Of a stretch of DNA of 23,149 nucleotides, positions 14,783-20,759 are shown one piece after another; position 1 is the first letter of the stretch; each line of letters starts with the position of its first letter. The translations under genes and the position numbers were made by a program. Source of the stretch: XYA12-FULL-58-9 sp001798605 (GTDB taxonomy: Bacteria; Myxococcota; XYA12-FULL-58-9). The notes below the pieces were generated by a model. That model was not told the origin of the DNA. It was given only the letters and a program-made list of their open reading frames with translations, and searched no databases. The stretch lies in the NCBI GenBank assembly GCA_036736205.1, contig DAINMX010000084.1, positions 1-23,149 of the forward strand, read 5' to 3'.

Positions 14783-16201
14783 TTACGAGGTGATCTCACG
14801 CCGTTCGCACATCCTGCGCATCTTCATCAAGCCCTGCGCCTGGATTTGGCGCACTCGTTCCCGGGAAAGATTGTAGAGCTTACCGATTTCATCGAGGGTC
14901 TGATCGGAGTCGTCGCCCAGGCCAAAGCGCCTGCGGATGATGTCCTTCTCGATTGGGTTGAGCAACGACAGCAGCTCTCGCACGTGGTGATGGGTGCTCT
15001 CGCGAATAACCGTCTCATCAACTTGGGGCGCGTCTTTGTCGCGCACCAGGTCGAGAAACTTACGTTGGTTGTCGTCGCCAAAAGGCTCATCCAGTGATAC
15101 GGGATCCTGTTGAACACCGTTGAGGATCGCTTCGACCTTGATCAGCGGCACCTTGATGGAATCTGCGATTTCCGCAGTCGCAGGGGTGCGTCCCAAACGT
15201 TGAGTTAGCCGGGCGGCGGCACGAGCGACCTGTCTGCGTGCATCGATGACGTGGACAGGCAGACGCACCTGGCTCCCCTTGTTGATGATGGCACGTTCGA
15301 TGGATTGGCGAATCCACCAGTGTGCGTAGGTGGAAAAGCGAAAACCGCGGCGATGGTCGAAGCGGTGCACGGCTTTCATCAAGCCGACGTTACCCTCCTG
15401 AATGAGGTCGATAAACGAAATGCGACCATGATGGTAGTTTCGTGCGACGCTGACGACGAGACGCAAGTTGGCTCGGACGAAGTCGTTCCGTGCCCTTCGC
15501 GCCCGACCGTGCGCTCGTTCCAGCTCGGTGAGGTCGGCGTGAGAAATGCGAAAAGCTTGGTGAGCATCGAGAACCTGGCGGCCCCACACTTCTCGCCGGA
15601 CTCTTTTGATCACCTGGTCAAGGAGCTCCTTGTCGAAGTCAGCGCTGCGGAGTTTTGAGGCGATCTTGTCAATCAATTGATCTCGAGACGGTCGAGACGG
15701 CAACCTGCGCTTGCGGGTGTGAGCGGAGGCCTTGCGGTAGCTGTCCAGCAACTTCTGCACGTCGGCTTTGATCTGGGGCTCGATTTCGGTGGCTTCGCAT
15801 TGCAGGTGCCGGACAGCCTTGGGAATGGCCAACAAGAGCCGCAGGGTCTCGAGCTCCAGTGTTTCGAGATCGCGTGCGTTTTGCGCCTCCTCCTCTGGAG
15901 TAAACAACGGGATGTGGCTGAGCTGCTCCATGTAGCTCGCCAACAAATCCTTGCCCGCAGCGGGCACCTGGCGCCCACTTTTGCCTTCGAGTTGCTCTTG
16001 TTCCGCAACAATTTGTTCTTTGGTGGGCTCGACGTCCTGGTCGACCGGCGCGGGCGACGGGGCTGTGACGTCTGCCGCTGTGAGTACCGGCGTAGGTTTT
16101 GTCTTGGTCACGACACAGCGCACTTGCATGCCACTACCATTGCGTCGTCGTAGATCGCGTGTCTTTCGCCTCTTGCGCAAACTGGGGTTTTCTCGAGACA
16201 T
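14783..16201 (-). CDS. Sigma-70 family RNA polymerase sigma factor (group 2-like)
   Basis: A 472-residue sigma factor. Region 1.2: DLLASYMEQLSHIPLFTPEEE (about 85-105). Region 2: FVRANLRLVVSVARNYHHG through DLIQEGNVGLMKAVHRFD and FSTYAHWWIRQSIERAI (241-306). Region 3: about 320-365. Region 4: LNPIEKDIIRRRFGL to NLSRERVRQI (414-453). A basic stretch and a Pro/Glu-rich segment precede region 1.2; the acidic region 1.1 of the housekeeping factor is missing. There is an insertion of about 100 residues between regions 1.2 and 2 that is short for RpoD. It is therefore an alternative sigma, comparable to RpoS/SigB-type group 2 factors. The start is uncertain: ATG at 16201 or at 16129, neither with a clear ribosome binding site. 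Confidence 0.92.
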   Translation of the reverse strand: MSRENPSLRKRRKTRDLRRRNGSGMQVRCVVTKTKPTPVLTAADVTAPSPAPVDQDVEPTKEQIVAEQEQLEGKSGRQVPAAGKDLLASYMEQLSHIPLFTPEEEAQNARDLETLELETLRLLLAIPKAVRHLQCEATEIEPQIKADVQKLLDSYRKASAHTRKRRLPSRPSRDQLIDKIASKLRSADFDKELLDQVIKRVRREVWGRQVLDAHQAFRISHADLTELERAHGRARRARNDFVRANLRLVVSVARNYHHGRISFIDLIQEGNVGLMKAVHRFDHRRGFRFSTYAHWWIRQSIERAIINKGSQVRLPVHVIDARRQVARAAARLTQRLGRTPATAEIADSIKVPLIKVEAILNGVQQDPVSLDEPFGDDNQRKFLDLVRDKDAPQVDETVIRESTHHHVRELLSLLNPIEKDIIRRRFGLGDDSDQTLDEIGKLYNLSRERVRQIQAQGLMKMRRMCERREITS

Positions 16202-16364
16202 GCCGCATCAACGATTGGCAACCAGTTCAAAACGGGGAATCCGTCTCCCTTGGCCACCTTCGTGACCATCCCCCCTTTTGTTCCGGTGTCTCTCGTTGCC
16301 TCCAAAAGGTTGCGGGTCCGCCTCTTCTGCTTGCTCTAACAGCATGCTGATTGGAAACAAAAAG

Positions 16365-16395
16365 ATCAACACAATTGATTGACGCAAATGGTCAA
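16365..16395. promoter_or_regulatory. Overlapping dyads upstream of the sigma factor gene
   Basis: ATCAA-CACAA-TTGAT (16365-16379) and TTGAC-GCAAATG-GTCAA (16379-16395) are perfect 5-bp inverted repeats that share a base. They lie in the 227-bp spacer between the zinc-ribbon gene and the sigma gene, which otherwise holds no supported gene, and could be an operator for the sigma gene. Confidence 0.3.
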
Positions 16396-16428
16396 CCTGT
16401 GTGGGTGTGATTCCCACTCAGATTCTTC

Positions 16429-16875
16429 TCAGGGGCGGTTGTGAACCAGAACCTTCACTCCCGAAGGAAACCCGACCTCCACTTTGTCATCTCCGAGTAT
16501 GCGAATGACAACACCGAGTCCGAACTTGGGATGGTCGATGACGTGCTTTTCGGTGAAGCAGGTTGTGATCTTGTAGGGGGTGGCGCGGGAGATGTCGCGC
16601 CCACCGATGAGACGATCGTATTCGCTGTGGGTGAGATTGGACTTTGTCTTTCTCGTGGGAGAGGGTTTGGTCTTTGCCGTCGTCGTTGTGTTGTTGGTGG
16701 CCTGTTGACCACGGTGGGAATGGGTCTTCCTACAGGTGTTGCACTGAACCTTGGCGATGCGCGAGCCGTCCATGGCGACGATGACGTGGGCGAGCTCGAG
16801 CTTGCAGCTTCCACAATAGGAATCAACTTCGCGTCCAGGAGCGGGGGAACTTGCGGCCGGTTTGATGAAATCCAT
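16429..16875 (-). CDS. Zinc-ribbon protein with C-terminal Tudor-like domain
   Basis: A 148-residue protein with two parts. The N-terminal YCGSC (Cys21, Cys24) and QCNTC (Cys45, Cys48) form a probable zinc ribbon. A low-complexity Thr/Lys/Pro linker (about 58-80) follows. The C-terminus (about 108-148), EKHVIDHPKFGLGVVIRILG then DKVEVGF, matches the HPKFGxGVV pattern of the Tudor-like tail of UvrD/PcrA helicases, which contacts RNA polymerase. I infer a nucleic-acid or RNA polymerase-associated role, not a named function. The ATG at 16875 is preceded by GAAGG; the frame is open to 16935. The next gene on its strand is the sigma factor, 227 bp on. Confidence 0.8.
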   Translation of the reverse strand: MDFIKPAASSPAPGREVDSYCGSCKLELAHVIVAMDGSRIAKVQCNTCRKTHSHRGQQATNNTTTTAKTKPSPTRKTKSNLTHSEYDRLIGGRDISRATPYKITTCFTEKHVIDHPKFGLGVVIRILGDDKVEVGFPSGVKVLVHNRP

Positions 16876-17006
16876 GCGCGCCTTCAACCACAAGATCCGG
16901 TTGAGGCGCAATCCTAAGGGGCACCAAAGACGCATTATTCAGAGGACCATTTGGCCACCGTCGGGGGTGTCGGATATGGGGCCGCGGAAATTTCGTCGCC
17001 AGTTGT

Positions 17007-17035
17007 TTGCTGGCGGCGTTGTGGCACCGTAAACA
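17007..17035 (+). promoter_or_regulatory. Weak candidate promoter of the LytM gene, leaderless spacing
   Basis: TTGCTG (17007-17012), a 17-nt spacer and TAAACA (17030-17035) are followed by only 6 nt before the ATG at 17042. The gene has no Shine-Dalgarno sequence. The -10 match is poor, so this is tentative. Confidence 0.22.
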
Positions 17036-17041
17036 GTGGTC

Positions 17042-17935
17042 ATGAGCGTTGTCGGGTTTTTCGCGTTGATGCTGGTCGGATCGTCTGAGGTGCCGCTCGA
17101 TCACGAGATCCAAGCAGTGCGCCAAGACCAATCTGGCGTCACCCTCTACCGGGCGGCTGAGGCGCGAGCCGGGGGCGTGTTGCTTGTGGAGGTCGACGCT
17201 TCCGGTTGGTGTGACGCGCCGGCGATCACCTGGATGCGCCGCTGGCGTCCAACTCGACGAGCAGGTGACAATTGGCGAATTTTGTTGCCTGTACCCCTTG
17301 GGGCTGCGGGTGGCTCCAACCTACTGCGCGTCCATTGTGGTCGCGAAGAGATCGGTTTCTCTGTACCTGTGTGGCACGACGCCTTCTCCGAGACCCAGTT
17401 GCATGTCGCTCCCAAATACACACGCAAACCACCGCCGAGAGTAGCCGCCGAATCGCGGCGAATCCAAGAAGCGTGGCGTCAGTCAAATGCCGGCTGGTTC
17501 TGGGACGAACCGTTTTCCGCGCCTGTGGCGACGCGCATCACTAGCGCCTTCGGCACCCAGCGGGTGTTCAACGGCAAGCTCGAAAGCCGGCATCTCGGAG
17601 TCGATCTCGATGGTGAAGTGGGCACACCGGTAGTGGCTGCAAACGCAGGCCGGGTAACCCTGACTGCCAACAACTTCTTCTACACAGGTAACGCCGTGTT
17701 CATTGATCACGGTGATCAATTGTTCAGTGTCTATTTCCATTTGTCGCAGGCCAACGTGCGGGAAGGTCAGATGGTGAATCGCGGTCAACGTATCGGGACG
17801 ATGGGGCGAACCGGACGGGTGACAGGGCCGCATTTGCATTTCGGCGTCAAGCTTGATGGCATTGACGTCGACCCCTTCGAGCTCATTGGACTCGAGCTTG
17901 AGCCGTCGTTGTCGCGACGGATCACAAACCGCTGA
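17042..17935 (+). CDS. M23 (LytM) family metallopeptidase, secreted
   Basis: The 297-residue protein starts with a short hydrophobic signal segment (VVGFFALMLVG), then a beta-rich domain (about 25-125) and a basic/proline linker. The C-terminal LytM domain (about 160-285) has the complete zinc site: SRHLGVD (His184, Asp188), YFHL (His233) and GPHLHFG (His264, His266). With all ligands intact it is probably an active peptidoglycan endopeptidase in the periplasm, not an inactive NlpD/EnvC activator. I chose the ATG at 17042 over a GTG at 17036; there is no ribosome binding site. Its last 14 bp overlap the convergent lipoprotein gene. Confidence 0.92.
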   Translation: MSVVGFFALMLVGSSEVPLDHEIQAVRQDQSGVTLYRAAEARAGGVLLVEVDASGWCDAPAITWMRRWRPTRRAGDNWRILLPVPLGAAGGSNLLRVHCGREEIGFSVPVWHDAFSETQLHVAPKYTRKPPPRVAAESRRIQEAWRQSNAGWFWDEPFSAPVATRITSAFGTQRVFNGKLESRHLGVDLDGEVGTPVVAANAGRVTLTANNFFYTGNAVFIDHGDQLFSVYFHLSQANVREGQMVNRGQRIGTMGRTGRVTGPHLHFGVKLDGIDVDPFELIGLELEPSLSRRITNR

Positions 17936-18395
17936 CAATATGCCATGCGCCGTCCTCTAGGGCAAAGATGACACGATTGAACTCGCGGTGTGTGTCCCAC
18001 AACGTTCCCGTGGGAAGATTGAGTCGGGCCCTTGAGTTATAGCGGATGTCTGCTTGTGCCGTCTCATCGTCGACGGTGATATCGTGAACCTGGAAACTCA
18101 CAAAGATCTCCTCCGCCACATCGAGGCTCTTCGGCAATATTTCAGTCTTGAGCTGTTCGAAACCGTAGTCGTCGCGAGGATCGGGCGTGCCGTTGTCTTC
18201 AAAGTACGCGGTTGAGACCAAAGACAAGATGCGATCGGTGCTTTTGGCTCGCATCGCCTCTTGCAACTCCACGAGGACGGCCATCACCGCCAAATTGTCA
18301 TCGGTAGCGGGAACCTGAGTACCTTGGATCATCTTGTGGGCGCAGCCAGTTCCGAGGGCAACAACCGTCATCGCGATTGCAAGGGACCTAAACAT
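17922..18395 (-). CDS. Small lipoprotein, NTF2-like fold suggested
   Basis: 157 residues with a lipoprotein-type signal peptide: Arg3, hydrophobic core, then ALGTGC with Cys18 as the lipidated residue (the lipobox is slightly irregular). The mature part, with VLVELQEAMRAKSTDRILSLVS at the front and alternating strands ending DTHREFNRVIFALEDGAWHIVSG, resembles NTF2/SnoaL-like domains, in which no catalytic residues can be named. The ATG at 18395 is supported by GGAGAAGG a few nt upstream. It converges with and overlaps the LytM gene by 14 bp, and is divergent from the next lipoprotein gene across the dyad-rich spacer. Confidence 0.75.
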   Translation of the reverse strand: MFRSLAIAMTVVALGTGCAHKMIQGTQVPATDDNLAVMAVLVELQEAMRAKSTDRILSLVSTAYFEDNGTPDPRDDYGFEQLKTEILPKSLDVAEEIFVSFQVHDITVDDETAQADIRYNSRARLNLPTGTLWDTHREFNRVIFALEDGAWHIVSGL

Positions 18396-18446
18396 GATGC
18401 CTTCTCCGTCTCTATTTGTCTTTTGTCGCGCACCAATCATGGAATG

Positions 18447-18504
18447 CATCGACCTGTAACACAAATTCCGGTCGATGTGCTATTGTCAAAGATTTGTGTT
18501 TGAC
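18447..18504. promoter_or_regulatory. Interlocking inverted repeats with pseudoknot geometry
   Basis: CATCGACC (18447-18454) is complementary to GGTCGATG (18470-18477), 8 bp. In the loop between them AACACAAAT (18458-18466) is complementary to ATTTGTGTT (18492-18500), 9 bp. The order stem1-stem2-stem1-stem2 is an H-type pseudoknot with loops of 3, 3 and 14 nt. A third, competing dyad is GTCAAA (18485-18490) with TTTGAC (18499-18504). It sits between two divergent lipoprotein genes. It may be an RNA element or overlapping operators; the pairing is read directly, the role is unknown. Confidence 0.45.
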
Positions 18505-18582
18505 GCGGCCAATAGAGCCTCTTTTGTCGTGTCCGAGTCTGCCACAACTGAAGTTGACCCATCCCGACATGACTGGTACCTC

Positions 18583-19182
18583 ATGTGCATGCGAAATCAC
18601 CATACCATCCCTTCGCTGTTGTTCGTTCTCATGTTTCTCGGCTGCGCCGGCACGCAGCAAAATGCACCTGCAGAGCGGGGTGCGTCTGGTTTGACCATCG
18701 ATTCAGAGGCACTGTCCATTGTCGTGAACGGTCTCTCGGTTGAGCGACCCGACGGGTGGAGGTTTTTGGCACCTGATCACAGTGTTTTTCCGGACACCCT
18801 GGTGATCTTGCAGGGGGCCACGGGCTCGCACAGCATGGCGGCTGTGGTCGAAATCGGCCAACGCAAGATCCCCGTGGCCGATCAGCGGCGACCGCCCTCG
18901 CACATTTTCACCGCCATGGCTTTGGAGATGGTCCAGACCTTTGCAGCCTTTGACACCACGGGTAACCCCGAAGAAGTCACGGTGGCTGGCAAACCGGGGT
19001 CAATGTTTCGCATGACCCTCACCGAGCAACTACCCGATGGCGGCACGGCGGATCGCTTGACCCGCATTTATGGAATCGTCGACGAGGCCGATATCTGGTT
19101 GGTGCGTTGCCTTGGTCCCACGGACAAATCTGCCGAAGCGGACTTTGACAAGATAGTCGCGTCATTGAAGATCGGCGACTGA
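18583..19182 (+). CDS. Lipoprotein, about 199 residues, DcrB/LpqN-like suggested
   Basis: The N-terminus has a hydrophobic core (IPSLLFVLMFLGC) with Cys21 as candidate lipidated cysteine, followed by a short Gln/Ala linker. The mature domain reads VERPDGWRFLAPD, then beta-strands, VTVAGKPGSMFRMTLTEQ, and a DFDKIVASLKIGD end. That 'P-GW ... AG-PG ... IV-SLK' layout is like the PsbP/DcrB/LpqN group of small lipoproteins; this is a pattern judgement, not a firm assignment. The start is uncertain: ATG at 18583 or at 18589, both without a ribosome binding site; the frame is open to 18475. It converges with the next gene, 15 bp between stops. Confidence 0.75.
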   Translation: MCMRNHHTIPSLLFVLMFLGCAGTQQNAPAERGASGLTIDSEALSIVVNGLSVERPDGWRFLAPDHSVFPDTLVILQGATGSHSMAAVVEIGQRKIPVADQRRPPSHIFTAMALEMVQTFAAFDTTGNPEEVTVAGKPGSMFRMTLTEQLPDGGTADRLTRIYGIVDEADIWLVRCLGPTDKSAEADFDKIVASLKIGD

Positions 19183-19197
19183 GCGGCTGGTTTTGGG

Positions 19198-20133
19198 TCA
19201 GTCGAGGTCATGTACCGTTTCGGCGCTGAGCGCGAGTCGATGTCGCAGCCCTTCGTTGAATTGATCCGTGAGCCTCTCGGCCTCGAGGGGCTCGAGCACG
19301 TGTCTTGGACCTGCTAAGGGAAACAGGGCGGCGATGATGCCGCAGGCCACACCGACCGTCAGCAGAGAAATTCCAACAGCCTCGAGGTCGCGATCATCTT
19401 CGCGGGCCAGGATGATGCCGGAGGTGATGCCGGCCAATGCGCCAGCACCAAATCCACCCATCCAACCAACCTGCGGCCAATACCTCGCATCCTCGATTTG
19501 AGTGACGAGCGCCTCATTGCCAAGAAGTTTTGCGAGCTCAGTCTCGTCGATGACCTCAGCGGTGCCCCGCATGATCGCCCAGTCTGAGGGCGCATTTGAA
19601 ATGGGCACGGCACCAGCGTAACCGAGCTGCCAGCGTGATGGGTTGTTGAGACCGGTGCCGAGTACCTGGGCGCTGGCGAGGTCGACGAATGGCGGCGATA
19701 TGATATTGCGAACGATGGGTACCACGCGCAGACGTTCGCGGCGGTAGATTAGAAGCTTTTTGTGGGTCTCTTCAAAAGAGTCGTCTTCTGGGTCGCGGGC
19801 TGTGCTGTCGGCAGCGGCGGGCCAGTCCACGTGGCCAATCCACATGCGGTCGCCCAGAGAGCTCGTCGCTGCCGCCAACATGGTGTTGTTGTCGATGCGG
19901 CTGAGCTTCAACGCGGCCACGGCCTCGGCGTTATCAACGATGCGAAACAGGCCGGTGCGTGTCAGCGCCCCGATGGCCGCCTCTTTCTCTGTCGTCGTCA
20001 CCGACTCATCGGTGTCGACGGCGAGCTTTTCCACGGTCGCGCCCATGGCCTCGGCGACTTTCACCGCCAATCTTGTGGCCGGGGATTGTGGTTGGGTGAC
20101 AAGACAAACGGACAGCAAAATGGGTGTCAGCAT
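19198..20133 (-). CDS. Hypothetical exported/membrane protein, 311 residues
   Basis: I do not recognise this family. Residues 1-18 form a signal peptide-like segment (LTPILLSVCLVTQ). The middle (about 20-215) contains mixed alpha/beta elements, including an early 'VEKLAVDTDES... AIGALTRTGLFRIVD' region similar in layout to proteins that compute a per-domain value, and a probable folded periplasmic domain. Residues 221-243 and 251-275 are Gly/Ala-rich hydrophobic spans, so it is probably anchored by a C-terminal hairpin, with a helical tail after it. No ribosome binding site precedes the ATG; TATACT ends 6 nt upstream of it with a TTGGCC 16 nt further back. Confidence 0.75.
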   Translation of the reverse strand: MLTPILLSVCLVTQPQSPATRLAVKVAEAMGATVEKLAVDTDESVTTTEKEAAIGALTRTGLFRIVDNAEAVAALKLSRIDNNTMLAAATSSLGDRMWIGHVDWPAAADSTARDPEDDSFEETHKKLLIYRRERLRVVPIVRNIISPPFVDLASAQVLGTGLNNPSRWQLGYAGAVPISNAPSDWAIMRGTAEVIDETELAKLLGNEALVTQIEDARYWPQVGWMGGFGAGALAGITSGIILAREDDRDLEAVGISLLTVGVACGIIAALFPLAGPRHVLEPLEAERLTDQFNEGLRHRLALSAETVHDLD

Positions 20134-20139
20134 GGGGGG

Positions 20140-20167
20140 AGTATAGCAGGCTGTGGACGAGGGCCAA
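20140..20167 (-). promoter_or_regulatory. Sigma-70-type promoter giving a leaderless mRNA
   Basis: On the minus strand TTGGCC (20162-20167), a 16-nt spacer and TATACT (20140-20145, 5/6 match) are followed by exactly 6 C and then the ATG of the 311-residue protein. The expected transcription start is at or next to the ATG, and no ribosome binding site could fit. Confidence 0.55.
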
Positions 20168-20250
20168 TCAGTCCCGAGAATTCAGCGTGCTCTGAGGATC
20201 AACGGCTCTGAGGGCTTGGGCGGCGGCGGTTGTTGTTGTAGGGACAAGAT

Positions 20251-20715
20251 GTGCGAATTCCAACAGCCATCTGGAGAATCACCAAAGAGCTCGCCCGTCA
20301 CCTCTTGCGTCGCCCAATCGCCGGGGTCGTGGCGGCCGCGCGAACAGACGACGGGCGATGGTTGTTGGTGCGTCGTGCAGACACGGGGAGATGGGCGTTT
20401 GTGGGCGGAACCCTCGAGTGGGGTGAGACCCTGTCGAGTTGCATTGCCAGAGAGCTCGTCGAGGAAACCGGTGCACGCTTGTTGGAGGTCGGTCCCCTGG
20501 TGGGAGTCTATTCCGACCCGGCCCGGGATCCGCGCTTCCACGCGGTGACCGTGGTGGTTCACGCCACGGTGTCGCAGCCAGACCCGAGCGGCATCAATCC
20601 GTTGGAGATTGCCGAAGTGCGCTTGTTCACCGATGACGAGCTCCCGTCCGAGCTGTCTCACGGGATGGATGACATGATTTCCGACGCTCGGTCAGGTCGA
20701 CAGCGATTCGAGTGA
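20251..20715 (+). CDS. Nudix hydrolase
   Basis: A 154-residue Nudix protein. The box is intact: G53, E59, then RELVEETGA at 67-75. GRWAFVGGTLEWGET is typical of Nudix enzymes that process nucleoside diphosphate derivatives, and the N-terminal segment (IAGVVAAARTDDGRWLLVRR) is the usual first strand pair. Substrate unknown. It is a different subgroup from the Nudix gene at 9796-10349. The GTG at 20251 is preceded by AGGGA at a good spacing (6 nt). It stands alone: the upstream neighbour is divergent (117 bp) and the downstream GLUG lipoprotein gene converges with 44 bp between. Confidence 0.9.
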   Translation: MRIPTAIWRITKELARHLLRRPIAGVVAAARTDDGRWLLVRRADTGRWAFVGGTLEWGETLSSCIARELVEETGARLLEVGPLVGVYSDPARDPRFHAVTVVVHATVSQPDPSGINPLEIAEVRLFTDDELPSELSHGMDDMISDARSGRQRFE

Positions 20716-20759
20716 CCTCCAGCCGCGGTTCCGGCAATACAGTACCATCGAGTGAAAGG

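Noticed and set aside
16202..16300. tRNA-like stretch with a small ACGG-GGAAT-CCGT hairpin
   Set aside because: No acceptor stem, T-arm GTTCRAN motif or cloverleaf can be drawn on either strand.
16108..16417. Short minus-strand frames upstream of and overlapping the sigma gene start
   Set aside because: No ribosome binding site, no recognisable domain, and the composition is like random frame.
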